64,000 bases of DNA from positions 18,245 to 82,244 of the forward strand of contig JBBHKE010003529.1 in assembly GCA_037447655.1 (NCBI GenBank), written 5' to 3'. Below are positions 1 to 10,079 of the stretch, piece after piece; the stretch's first letter is position 1, and every line of letters starts with the position of its first letter. A model generated the notes under the pieces. It saw only the letters and a program-made list of their open reading frames with translations, did no database searches and had not been told where the DNA came from. This stretch comes from Zygnema cylindricum. Its lineage: Eukaryota > Streptophyta > Zygnematophyceae > Zygnematales > Zygnemataceae. The position numbers and the translations under genes are program-made.

Positions 1-840
1 CGGGGGTACAAAAAGGGTGGCATGGCCGAAACTAAAAAACTACCAGCAGGGAATAAAATAACATCACAACAAAAACAAAAACAAAAAGAAAACAACAACC
101 AGGAAAATAAAAGCACCCAAACTCAAAATGAAAAGCACGACAATTGACAAAGCCAGAACTACAACCCACACCCCAACCCAATTAAATAACAACGAAAAGC
201 AACCCCGTAAGTCCCCCCATCCCGGGGGAGCACGTTGAGGGAGTTTGGAAACCCGGCGACGATCCATAGCCGCAACAGCTAATCGGAGGAGAATAGAAGC
301 TTGCACTCGTTGTAAAGCCATAGATAAGCGTTGACGATAAAAAGAAGTAAGGACCGAAGGAGCAGGGCTCCCTGGTCCTCGGCGCTCGAAAGCACGTCGA
401 GCGCAAGTACGGAGAAACTCGTCCATTGCAACACCCACACAACTAAAGATCTCGACCGCCATTGGAATAAAGTCATCCATAGGGTCCCATTGGGCATAAT
501 CACGCTCCTTCGCCTTAGGGGCATCACGAGCCGCCACCCCAACATGTCGAGCCGCTTGACCAACAACTGTAGTTGCTGAAGTAGGGGTCGCCAAGACAAT
601 ATCACCGAAGATGCGACGGGCACCATCAAGCAGAACAACATCGATCCGACGCTTGGGAATAATATGAGAAACTTCCCGACGCACAGAAAAGCCCCCGTCT
701 GAAGCGATAGTCGCAACGACATCGCGGATAGTGTCGTGCGCCTGGATCAAATCTCCCCCATCGGAGCAACGAAGCACATGGACACCATCGGCCTCCAAGA
801 CGCGACCACATGCACAAACAAGAGAGCCAAGTAAAGGAGG
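1..840 (-). pseudogene. Retroelement C-terminal segment, PD-(D/E)XK-like (copy 1)
   Basis: An open minus-strand frame of about 244 codons runs from 798 to 64. It has the order seen in C-terminal regions of many retroelement polyproteins: a motif RIDVV, then GDIVLATP, then a Lys in AKERDY, then FIPMAVEIF. I read this as a PD-(D/E)XK-like fold with its trailing helix. The last ~40 residues are hydrophobic low-complexity and probably translate an A-rich 3' UTR. No reverse transcriptase precedes it, so this is a 5'-truncated copy. A second copy lies at 14,158-14,995 in the same orientation. The retroelement assignment comes from the motif pattern only; the nuclease reading is weaker. Confidence 0.5.
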
Positions 841-849
841 ATGGGGTAG

Positions 850-1077
850 GCTATTTGTACTTTTTACTTAATAAAGTAAAATTTTGCACGGTCAGACACC
901 GACCGTACGCCACACTATTTCAAATGACACTGTATTAGAGTTATTAACGCTCATTCAAAAGGTACCTTAAATAACGTAAAGAATAATTTAGAATAATTTA
1001 CTCTATTTATGGTGATAGAGTCAAAATTTGGGGTGACGGAATTAGCGTACATAACTCTAATTACGATTCGCGTTGTA
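850..1077. repeat. TIR-element arm, copy 1 (ends CGTTGTA)
   Basis: This ~228-bp block is repeated at 1,492-1,695. It is also found in reverse complement at about 18,880-19,085, inside the TIR element at 18,874-19,553. Shared landmarks are ACACCGACCGTACGCCACAC, GATAGAGTCAAAATTTGGGG and a terminal ATTACGATTCGCG. It is a solitary arm of the TA-flanked TIR family. Confidence 0.6.
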
Positions 1078-1491
1078 GTTCATTAAAAACATAATTTTTC
1101 ACAGTACATAAGTAAAACTCGTGTTTGTAATCCTAGCGATGAGATAAAAAGTCATGGGACAATTATCACATTTTGGAAAGAAACCAATTTGCCTTGTCTA
1201 CACCGTTAGTTGTAATTAGAGTAAAGAAATAATTAGAGTTATTAAGTCTAATTTATGTGGTCAATTTTTTTTCAAAAACAAATATTACTCTAATTTATCA
1301 ATAAATCTAATTTGGGTTTCTTTCCGTACTAATTATCCGCGCTGATATCTTTACCGTAAATTAGGTACACGTACAGAATTTGACGAAACGTACAGTTTCA
1401 CGTCATTATGAAGTTTGCACTACGCTGTTTGTGAAAACGCAGTTATATGATAACGACCTGTATTAAATCATTTTCTGTAATTTTTTAGTTA
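1078..1491. other. AT-rich intergenic stretch
   Basis: No coding signal. Short phrases such as TCTAATTTAT recur here and at 15,060-15,120, so it is probably decayed TIR-element interior. Confidence 0.4.
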
Positions 1492-1695
1492 ATAAAATAC
1501 AATTTTTGCACGGTGAGACACCGACCGTACGCCACACTATCTCAAATGGAACTATATTAGAGTTGTTAACGTTGATTCAAAAAGTACCTTAATGTAAAGA
1601 ATAATTCAGAATTATGTACTGTATTTAAGGTGATAGAGTCAAAATTTGGGGCGACGGAATTAGCGTACATAACGCTAATTACGATTCGCGGTGTA
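1492..1695. repeat. TIR-element arm, copy 2 (ends GCGGTGTA)
   Basis: Direct repeat of 850-1,077, with the better preserved terminus CGATTCGCGGTGTA. The two arms are about 620 bp apart. Confidence 0.6.
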
Positions 1696-2324
1696 GTGAA
1701 TTTTGTAATAGTTTTGGACTAATAGTTTCTGACCGAAAAAATACCTCATTTTTCCGGACTTAATCAAAATATTTTTAATTGTTCAATGACAAAAACGATG
1801 ATGTAATAACAAAGACGCCTACAGTAAACAGTTTTTTTATAATGGCGTCGAGCTTAAATTTCAATAGGAAAACAAGGAAAAAGACAGTGGGCATCAGGTT
1901 CTAGTAAGGAAATTGAAAGAGAGATAGAAAAGGAAGGAAAGAAAGGAGGGAAAGGGGTAGGAAGAGAGAGCAAGGATCAAACGGGAGGCAAAGGGGAGGA
2001 GGAGAGTGCAAGGGTAGAGAGAGGAGAAAAGGTTGGGAAACTTCGAAATAAATAAAAAGAGATTATACCCCAAATTGAGCAATCCCAAAAACAACAAATC
2101 CCAAAACAAAATTGCACAAATAACAAAATTATATAAATTTTGAAAAACATCTCTTTACAAAAATCTCCCACTTACCCTCTACAACCACCCCTTCCCTTCT
2201 CTCCCTTCCTCTCTTCCAAACTCCCCTCCAAATTTCCTTACAAATATACCAAAAATCCTTACAAAACTTATACTACATACAAGAAATCGGTTCTAAATGA
2301 AATCGAATTCCGAAAACCCAAAAT
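1696..2324. other. Intergenic region downstream of the GST pseudogene
   Basis: Purine-rich (GAGAG/AAGGA) from about 1,910 to 2,030, otherwise AT-rich. It is the 3' flank of the minus-strand GST gene. No exon or RNA gene is recognised. Confidence 0.5.
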
Positions 2325-3164
2325 CTAAGACTTGGGAAAATAGGACTGGAAAATTAAGACTGGAAAAGTTTTTTCCACGAGGGGCGAGAAGAAATTTTCT
2401 CCCACCACTTGTTCACAATTGGGACGTGACGTGATAAGATCTGAATGTCCCGCGGGCCACAAGAACTGGGTGTAAGGAAGATGAGACAAATCCGCCAAAC
2501 TGAAAAAGTCGCCGGCTAAGTACTCATTCTTAGCCAAATGGGCTTCGTAGATATCCAATACTTTCTTTGCCTGAAAAACAATATAATTCAAGCAAATAAA
2601 AAAATTACGTTTTTTTTATAAGAATTGCATAAAAAAGGTTTACATCCAAACTATTCTCAAGGGTGTAACTGAACAAAATTAGACGGAATATAGTAATAAG
2701 TAAAAAGCATATTAGTACATAAGTATACAACATTATCACCTCTATTTGTGTGAATGATGTTATTTTCATTTTCATGTCAATTTTTGAGTTCCTCTAATAC
2801 ATATTCCAAGACGTACAATACCAAATAAGTGCATTACCATATTAAATAAAAATAATAAAAAATTCCACTCTTAATTGATTTGCAAATTCACAAGTGGGTC
2901 AACATTGTTAACCCACACTAAATCTGATATGACTTCACAATTATTGGGAACTCCCAGTTTGACTCATGCTTACTACCGAAGTTTTTCAAAATCATTTCAT
3001 AAATTAAAAAATAGAGTGGACCACATTAACACTAACAAACTGTGTAAAAACAAGGCATTGCTAGGACACAACATAGTTCAAATAGTTAAGAGGACATGAA
3101 TGAAAGAGTTAGTAATCACATAAAAACCATTGGGGGGTCAACGAGACGTAGACAAAGACATTTT

Positions 3165-3288
3165 GCTTTCTCTCTTTCTCTCTCTCTCTCTCTTTCTCCC
3201 TCTCTCCCTCTCTCCCTCTCTCCCTCTCGCTCTTCCCCATTCTCTTCCTCCCTCTCCCTCTCCCTCTCCCTCTCCCTCTCTCTCTCAC
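3165..3288. repeat. (CT)n-rich tract in GST intron 6
   Basis: Pyrimidine-rich CTCTCTCC/CCTCTC run abutting the donor of exon 6. Apparent Ser/Leu-rich or Arg/Glu-rich reading frames here are artefacts of the repeat. Confidence 0.8.
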
Positions 3289-4076
3289 CTTTTCCACAAA
3301 CTCGGCAACTTTCTCCTCATCAGTGGTCCCTCCAAACATCGGAGCAAACACCTTTTGGGCCACAATTCCTGTGCACAAAAAGCAGTGTTGATAAGTGAGA
3401 GGCTGCATAGAAAAAAAAAAAAAATGGCAAAATGGACATGGTGGTAAACAGTGTGGCATCGAAAAGAATATTTTTTCAGAGTGACAGTGTGGTACAAATG
3501 GGAGAAAACCTTACCTGAAATAGGACCGTTATAGTTATTTGATTCCACTTCCAGCCACTGGTTCACCGCAGCCTTTTCCTGAAAAAAAAAAAAAAAAAAA
3601 ACACATTTTTTGCACTAAATTAGAGACAAAGGGTTAAATTTTAGTCCCTACATTGCAACCTATGTGGCTTAATTCGGGAATCTTTATCCACTTTTTTAAT
3701 TTGACAAAAAAAAAAGCGGGATTTGATATCCTCAAAATCCTCAAAGGGATATCAAAAAATTAATTAGCTTCCCATATAACCGTGCAAAAACAAAAACGAA
3801 AAAAGACAAAACTAAAATTAGGAAACAGTTTTGGCTTCACCATATTATGGCGCGTAATTTTCCAAATTAGAACCTATAAAATATTGCCAAGAGGGGATTT
3901 TGTCACATTATATTTTCGGTAATGATTGCTCTCATAACAAAAAAAACAGCGTTGACTAGAGTTGACTAACCTTAGGAGTGGTTCCCAGGAGCTCTGTCCC
4001 TTGTCCCGCGAACTTTCCCGCAACGTAACGGGCAATGGCGCGAGATTCTGGGGGAGGAGGGAGGGAAGGCGGGAGA

Positions 4077-4195
4077 AGAGAGAGAGAGGGAGAGGGAGGG
4101 GGAGGGGGAGGGAGAGGGAGGGAGAGGGAGAGGGAGGGGACGGAGAGGGAGAGAGAGCAAGAGAGCGCAAAAGAGAGAGAGAGAGAGAGGAAATA
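4077..4195. repeat. (GA/GGGA)n tract in GST intron 3
   Basis: Purine-rich run on plus, which is the polypyrimidine side of the exon 4 acceptor on the coding strand. Confidence 0.8.
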
Positions 4196-4439
4196 TAAAT
4201 TTTAGAACTATTCAAAAAAGGAAAACAAATCAAATGCTGGTGGGAAGGTCTGAAAACAAAAAAAAAAACGAAAACGGAAACGGAAACAGGAAGGGAAACA
4301 AACAGAAACAGAGATGGAAACAGAAAACGGAACAGGGACATGGAACTGCATTGTAGTCGGCAAAACTTACCAAAAATGCTGATGTCACCATCCTCGAGGA
4401 CGGGAATCTGGCCGAAGGGCTGCACAAAAGAGTGAGAGA

Positions 4440-4706
4440 AAATCCAGAATTGAGACGAGAGAAAGAGAGATCCAGGGAGAGAGAGAGCGAAGAAGAGACA
4501 GAGAAAGAGAGAGAGAGGAAGAGAGAGAGAAGAAGAGACAGAGAAAGAGAGAGAGAGGAAGAGAGAGAGAAGAAGAGACAGAGAAAGAGAGAGAGAGAGG
4601 GACAGCGTGAAGGAGGGAAAAGAGAAAAGAAATTTGCCTGGGCGAGAAAAATTGAACAAAAGGGAAATAGCGAGAGAAGGAGAAAGAGAGAGGGAGAGAG
4701 AGGGAG
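4440..4706. repeat. (GA)n tract with ~53-bp internal duplication, GST intron 2
   Basis: AGAGAAAGAGAGAGAGGAAG segments recur in tandem (three rounds between about 4,490 and 4,590). Reading frames here are repeat artefacts. Confidence 0.75.
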
Positions 4707-4798
4707 AGGTTCTTACCTGCCTCTCTAGGAAAGGTGCCTGCTTGTGTTACCCCTTCGCCAAATCTATCGTCTTGAGAGTGTAGTCCTGCACACCCGTC

Positions 4799-4975
4799 AA
4801 TGCCACGTCAGCACGTTTTGTTCTTTTAACAATGCCACGTCAGCATATTTCCCTCTTTCAGTAATGCCACGTCAGCACATTCCACTCTCCCATCAATGCC
4901 ACGTCAGCATTCTTCATTGTAGCACCAATGCCACGTCATCGAAACTCAATTTTCCATCAATGCCACGTCAGCATT
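4799..4975. promoter_or_regulatory. Six-copy 32-bp-phased ACGT-core array filling GST intron 1
   Basis: TGCCACGTCA starts at 4801, 4833, 4865, 4897, 4929 and 4961, exactly 32 bp apart. Each is embedded in AATGCCACGTCAGCA (the fifth copy ends TCATC). The ~17 bp between cores differ in sequence but stay pyrimidine-rich. On the gene's coding strand each core reads TGACGTGGCA, which contains the TGACG half-site and an ACGT core bound by plant bZIP/TGA factors. The array occupies 4799-4975 of the 198-bp intron (4786-4983). Binding is inferred; the periodicity is directly visible. Confidence 0.7.
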
Positions 4976-5061
4976 CAACTCACGGCATCCTTCTCCAAAA
5001 TGGTGGCGGCCACGCGCTTGGTGCAGGTGGACATGGCCAATCCGTACAGAGTGAGAGCCAT

Positions 5062-5196
5062 GGGGGAGAGAGAGAGAGTCGGAGAGAGAAAAGGAGCGGA
5101 AGAGACAAAATAAGGAGGGAAGAATAACAGAAAATAGGTAACAGGTAAGGAAGAATGAAAACCCACAAAATGTTTCAGTAAGATTTGTTTTTTTTG

Positions 5197-5236
<40 letters not shown>

Positions 5237-5885
5237 TCTCTTTGGAGGTATCTATATGGTATAGGGCGAGGGAGGAGATGGGCTTCCAGAAGAGTGAGTA
5301 GTTTTGAGGAAACTCAAGCAGAAATTTCCTCGAAGTTAGTCCGGAAACATCTTTTGTACCATTCGAAGGTACTGTACTTTCGTACAGGGTTTTGACTTGA
5401 AGGATAAAGTACAGAATGTCGGTGTTGACCGTTTGGTACTGTACTTTGGGTGTCAATTGCCACGTCAGAGCATGTTTTCCACGTGTCTTCGGACAATTAT
5501 GGAAGGTCTTCGGTCCCGATTTCCGAAGCGGATTATCGGAAGGTCGTACGATCGTTTAGATTTCTGATCGGGTTGCAGAACGTCGGTGCTGGATATTTCT
5601 CTGCCATTGGTCACATAACTCATTTGTTGCCCACGTGTCGAGGATTAAAAGGAACTAAGGAAGGAATATACGGTCGCGGTATCTGACTTTTGACGTTCGC
5701 AAGCAATTGTTTTCGACTTTTGGATTTATGCAGGAAAATAGTCAAAATACCGTACGGAACCAATTACAAGCAATACAGAATCTGTACGAAGACTTTTTAC
5801 TTGCAGAAATCCTGTTTGCCATCAAGGGTTGGGTATCGTGACACATCGATCCGATGGCCAATACAGTACACAAAATACAAAATAC
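5062..5885. other. GST 5' flank
   Basis: Upstream side of the minus-strand GST gene. It holds a purine-rich 5' leader (5,062-5,110), a (CT)n tract (5,197-5,243) and GTACTGTAC-type short palindromes. No TATA box is convincing. Confidence 0.4.
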
Positions 5886-5888
5886 TAA

Positions 5889-6553
5889 GGGCATGGTTAC
5901 ATCAGACGAAAAGTGAGGGTTAATACAGAATTTTGTACTTGCCCGTACCATGCCATACTGTATTTTCGTGAGTTTCTTGAAAACAACATCACAGAAAATA
6001 AGATTACGATTCTCCAAGTATCCGGGAGAAGACGTCGATCGTCCGATTACATTTTGGTCTTCATCTGCGAAGCAATCGCTCCATACGCCGCTGTATTGGT
6101 GAACCCACCTCGCGGAGGTGGGTTCACCAATAAAGAACCAGTCAAATCGCTACACCTGGACGATACACACGTGCGTCGATGAAAAATGAAAAATTTCACA
6201 CGCCCCAAAGTCACGTGCCTTCGGACAAGGTGACCGTAAAATCTTTGCCGAAAAGAAATACGGTTTTTTCCTGAAAGTCAGCAGAGTGAAGGAGATCTCT
6301 GAGGTACATTGATGCGGTACACTTGCAAAGTACACGTACGTAATACGAAAGTACGGATTTCCATACGAAAATAGTCGATTTTGAAATCTTTGACGATTTA
6401 GAGATTTGATCGTCGACTTAGGTGTGGCCACTCAAATCAGAACACGTATGTAAAAACTTATTTACAGACGATAAGCGATGAAACCGAGGCCTCTATATTA
6501 CAGAAATTTTGTTGTCCGTACTATTTCAGAGACCTCCTGATGTAACCATGCCC
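5889..6553. mobile_element. Harbinger/Tourist-like TIR element, 665 bp, TAA target duplication
   Basis: The left end GGGCATGGTTACATCAG is repeated as a perfect 17-bp inverted repeat at the right end. Both ends are flanked by TAA (5886-5888 and 6554-6556), the duplication typical of PIF/Harbinger elements. No transposase is encoded, so it is non-autonomous. Parts of its interior recur in inverted orientation at 33,690-34,375 and 35,004-35,345. It inserted next to a copia-E pol tail. Confidence 0.75.
6094..6132. repeat. Perfect 18-bp stem, 3-nt loop hairpin
   Basis: TATTGGTGAACCCACCTC, loop GCG, then the exact reverse complement. It lies inside the Harbinger-like element and is absent from its diverged relatives at 33.7-34.4 kb. 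Confidence 0.85.
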
Positions 6554-6556
6554 TAA

Positions 6557-6652
6557 ATACAAGACGCAAGAATGATTGCTCATATGCTTACTAAAGCTCT
6601 TCCTACTCCCAAGCTGAAGTATTGTAGGGATGTAGTAGGATTGGGTGAATAG
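6557..6652 (+). pseudogene. Copia-E pol C-terminal tail (RNase H end)
   Basis: The frame encodes the conserved C-terminal phrase MLTKALP followed by KLKYCRD and a stop, matching the 3' end of the family-E pol at 26,990-27,060. The upstream part is lost. It is the last piece of a decayed element whose 3' UTR and LTR follow. Confidence 0.65.
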
Positions 6653-6856
6653 TTGAGTTGCTGTACTACGATACTGCCATGCTACGCTAGTCCACAAACA
6701 AGGTGTTGTGGGACTAGGTGACTAGTTTATTTTTGGTGTTGCTATAATGCCATGCCGCACTGCTATGCTGCCATGCTGGGCTAAGTGTGAGATCGTAGTT
6801 GCGCGGCTTTGACATCGCAACTGCGCTGATACACTGAGTCTAAAGCTTCAGGGGAG
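6653..6856 (+). other. Copia-E 3' untranslated region and polypurine tract
   Basis: Repetitive TGCCATGCTGCGC-like words, as at 27,064-27,222, ending in CAGGGGAG immediately before the LTR. Confidence 0.5.
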
Positions 6857-7417
6857 TGTTGATTTTGGAAAACTTTAAGTCTTAGTAAATTAGTATGACG
6901 ACAAAAAGGTAGTAATTTGTAGCGTAAGTTTCAGAAGGACATGCGTCATCACTTGACTGTAATATTGGACAACGCAACTGCGACGCAGACAGAATAGCGC
7001 AACTGCTATGCAGACTGAGTAGCGCAACAACGCAGGTGCTATGCACAAACAGAAGCGGGGTAGCAAAGCTGCGACACAAACAAGACAACGCAGACAAGAC
7101 AACACAGCTGCGATTGCTTTGGATATGATCCATACAGACAACGCGGCTGTTGTTATCTTGGATATGATTCGGTACGGGACACCATATCCGCGAGTGATAA
7201 GAATGAGATTTGGTACGCGACAACGCAACTTCGATTGATATGAATCAAGTTAATGGTCGAGATTCATAAGAGTATCACAAGTTACTTAGCTGACAAGTAT
7301 TTGTAGAATCACTTAATATTGAATTTGAGTAATGTTGACTATACGATGATAGTTTTGGTTGGCAATATTATGAACATGTAGATCCCAGTAGGTGGGTTGA
7401 TTTTGGACGTACCTCTT
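6857..7417 (+). repeat. Copia-E LTR fragment (E1)
   Basis: Begins TGTTGATTTTGGAAAAC after a polypurine tract and aligns with the LTR start at 27,223. It is rich in the motif CGCAACTGCG and variants. It is interrupted at 7,418 by a family-C LTR. Confidence 0.6.
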
Positions 7418-7641
7418 TGTAGAAATTAATGGTCTTTTAAAATATTTTCTAGGTTTGAATATAAATAAGAAAGACACCGAGGTAGTCTACCTCTAACTTC
7501 TCTCTCCAACTCTTAAACTTGTCGCAGTCACTGAGAAATTGGAGAGGGAGCTAGAGCCATGGCTACCTAGGCTTTCTAGAGGTTTACGGGAAAATATATT
7601 TTACTTAGGGGTTTAATTTACTAAAATATATGTGCCGGCCA
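7418..7641 (+). repeat. Family-C LTR, 5' fragment
   Basis: TGTAGAAATTAATGGTC and the following ~220 bp match the starts of the LTRs at 39,691 and 63,649. It breaks off at TGTGCCGGCCA, just before the antisense tRNA-like block. Confidence 0.75.
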
Positions 7642-9142
7642 TTGTGTCATTCTCCAGAGGTTTTCTGAAGATCCTTTTTCCAAGGTTCCTTCCTTTCGTG
7701 CAAATGTTTTCTCTCCTCCGCTATTTGTGATGATAACAATTTCAGACTCCATTTTTGACCTCTCCTTTTCTCCTCCTTTGTTTGCAGATTTTCCATCTTT
7801 TCCTTCGATGTGAGGACATGTGATGTCCTTCTTGCTGGAGTTCTCGGCGGAGGATTTGAATGCTCCGACATCATGTTCGCTTCTTGGCTCCTCCTCGATT
7901 GAGTTATTACATCGTAAGCTCCCACATGTCCCCTCGTTTGTCATGCTCAGTTTGTAAGTCCTTAAGCGGTCAACATTTGAGTTTAATTCAGATTTTCTTA
8001 TTCCTTTGGCTTTCTTAGATCTACATATCTTTGTGTTAGCCTCTAATTTGAATGCTTTTGTGTTAGTTTCAATTTTAGTAAACTATAACACTTCTCCCCA
8101 TGGTATGTTAGTTTCCATCTTTGGAATTTCTCACTCTTCTCTCTATGGTTTTGACGACCTTTGTCTTCTCTAACACTTGGATCTTGTCCACCTATGCGGT
8201 TTGTGATGGCAAGTGATGAGGTGGACTCGAAACTCTCGGTGGGTGAAGGTGGTGTTTGATTTGTGGAGCGTTCTGTCGTTATTTCTGTCTTTGGTGAGGA
8301 TTCGACTTCCTTGCTCCTATTGCTCTTCTTTTTTCTCCATTTGCTGCTTTTGATGATGAGAATGAGCTTGTTAGCATCTAGACCTTTGGTTTCTGTTACA
8401 TATGTCATGCTTGTTTATAATTGCACCCTGACTCCCTTTGCTCCCTCTTTGCGCCTCCATGTGCTGCCATGTGTTACCTTCTTGGCTGGACTTTTCTTTT
8501 GACCTCCTTGTCGATTTTCGTCTTGCTGATTGTCATTTCTGCTGTCGGCGATGCTACCTCTCATGACGCATGACGTGTTGTTGTAGCCCCATGGCTGTAA
8601 CTCTTCCCATGCTTCCGCAAGCTTCTCACGCTTCCGCAGATTTTTGTGCTAACTGATTGGTGAGTATCCAGGCTAGTTCCTATGGGGATCCCTGCTATGC
8701 TCTCTTTTTATGACTTAGCTCTATTGCTGTCTACTTTTTTCTTGACTTGTCTGCATGAAGTCTTGTTACTTTGCTCCTTGCCTTTGACTGAGATTTGTCC
8801 TGTTTTTAACATGAATTTTCCCTTTCCCTCGTTAGACTCTTCTCTAATTTGGCTTGATTTTCTTGTTGACAAGTCATGGAGTTGTGATCCACTCGAGAGG
8901 TTTGATTCCTTCCTGGAATTTGAATGCGGAGGTGGTGTCTGGGAGATTGGATCAAAGTGCGACTCTTGGAATTGGCTGATCTGCACATTGCTGATCATTC
9001 GGTCATTCCCATGTGAGTGTCTCCCATTCTCTCTTCTTTTTTTGTCCCTCCCAGTTTTCTGATCTCCTGCACTATTTTGATGTACCTGTTGTTCTACAAC
9101 CACAGTTGCAGGTGGAGGTCCACCAGTAGTAGTGGATGTAGA
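7642..9142 (-). pseudogene. Copia-E gag-like region, decayed
   Basis: Starts at 9142 with MSTSTTTGGPP and VVVEQQ, which matches the gag start at 28,141 on the plus strand. It is then carried in at least three disrupted frames (9142-8708, 8408-8043, 7944-7642) rich in Lys, Ser, Glu and Thr. No zinc knuckle or protease motif survives. Assignment rests on the shared N-terminus and on charged composition like that of the 10,080-11,075 frame. Confidence 0.45.
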
Positions 9143-9159
9143 CATAGACTTCAGCAAAA

Positions 9160-10079
9160 GCTACCAGAAATCTTATCAAATAGCCAACTTTGATATAACA
9201 CACAAAGTGCTCACAGTTTCTAAATATCGTCAAATCCACACTAGTACACTATCACATGCAGTGTGCCAATTCCCAAAATTGCATCCCAATTGAACTAGTA
9301 TACCATAAGATACAACACTTGGAAGTTTCCCAAAAACTGTCCCTTAAAGAGTTAGATCTCAATACTAGATTTTACAAATTTGACTAAGTCATGAACTTTA
9401 TACTCACACAGAGTATCTACTGAAAACTATCTAATGAGACTTTTACACGTGGAACAAGAGTATTGTACTATACTACGACAAGGTACCGAATCAATACGAT
9501 ATTGTACTGTGAGTACGTCCAAACCCTATTTGACTTCTAGTCAAAAATATACTTAGTGGAACACTAAATTCTAATTTGCTACGCTGCAAATTAATGTGCT
9601 TCAAATATACAAATGGTTTCCCGTACAATAGTGTTCCAGATGCTTAGTTAGTGGTGGATGCAAGCGTTCAGTCGATTGTTGATAAAGAGATCTATATCAC
9701 CTAAGGTCGTACAAATTGATGAGTCATTTTGTGGTCCCGTGTGAATCTCGTCCGTTGACTCGATTCACATCTACGATCATTGTTGAATGTTGTAATACTA
9801 TTCTCACAGATAATCGGTTGAGTCCCCATCTATCAAATTCTTCAACAGTGTTCTTCCCATGTATGACGCATGGTAAGATTTGTCGGCGCCTTTCCGTTAA
9901 ACTTGTATGATGTTTATATTCTAACGCGTGTCTTTGCAGAAGTACTTTACACTCAAAAACTACTATTGCTACCGCCACACTAATTGAGGTAAGTATTACA
10001 ACTTTACCTTGACCAAAAATATTCTAAGTACTTAGTCTCTCCTCACAACTCTAATTAGTGAGAATTAAGATTTCTTATT
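9160..10079 (-). other. Probable retroelement LTR/leader between gag-like frames
   Basis: Non-coding. It lies directly upstream (minus sense) of the gag-like start at 9142 and downstream of the 10,080-11,075 frame. That position suits an LTR, but the termini are not clear. Confidence 0.3.

Larger units (their letters stand above)
2325..5061 (-). pseudogene. Phi-class glutathione S-transferase, seven exons, one in-frame stop
   Basis: Phi GSTs conjugate glutathione to electrophiles in the cytosol. Seven exons can be placed with GT-AG introns and consistent phases: 5061-4984, 4785-4717, 4419-4371, 4047-3971, 3578-3515, 3368-3289 and 2570-2325 (TAG stop). They encode about 220 residues, the usual family length. 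Exon 1 carries the catalytic-Ser motif STCTKR. Exon 3 gives the glutathione-site motif QIPVLEDGD and exon 4 ESRAIARYVA. The last exon has FSLADLSHLPYTQ and SDLITSRP. The ATG at 5061 is the only start giving the canonical N-terminus. Oddities: codon 13 of exon 2 (4749-4747) is TAA where relatives have Glu (KGEHK), one base from GAA. The last ~30 residues drift from the family. Angiosperm phi genes usually have only two introns. Family assignment is firm; pseudogene status rests on one base. Confidence 0.88.

Noticed and set aside
3096-4728. Arg/Glu-rich and Ser/Leu-rich frames of up to 261 codons
   Set aside because: They translate GA/CT repeats in GST introns, and the conserved GST exons lie in other frames.
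4799-4975. CRISPR-like repeat/spacer array
   Set aside because: Six 15-bp repeats with ~17-bp spacers mimic the layout, but both are too short for CRISPR. The array fills a eukaryotic intron and there are no cas genes.
6094-6132. Rho-independent terminator
   Set aside because: The stem is perfect, but the context is a eukaryotic transposon and no T-run follows.
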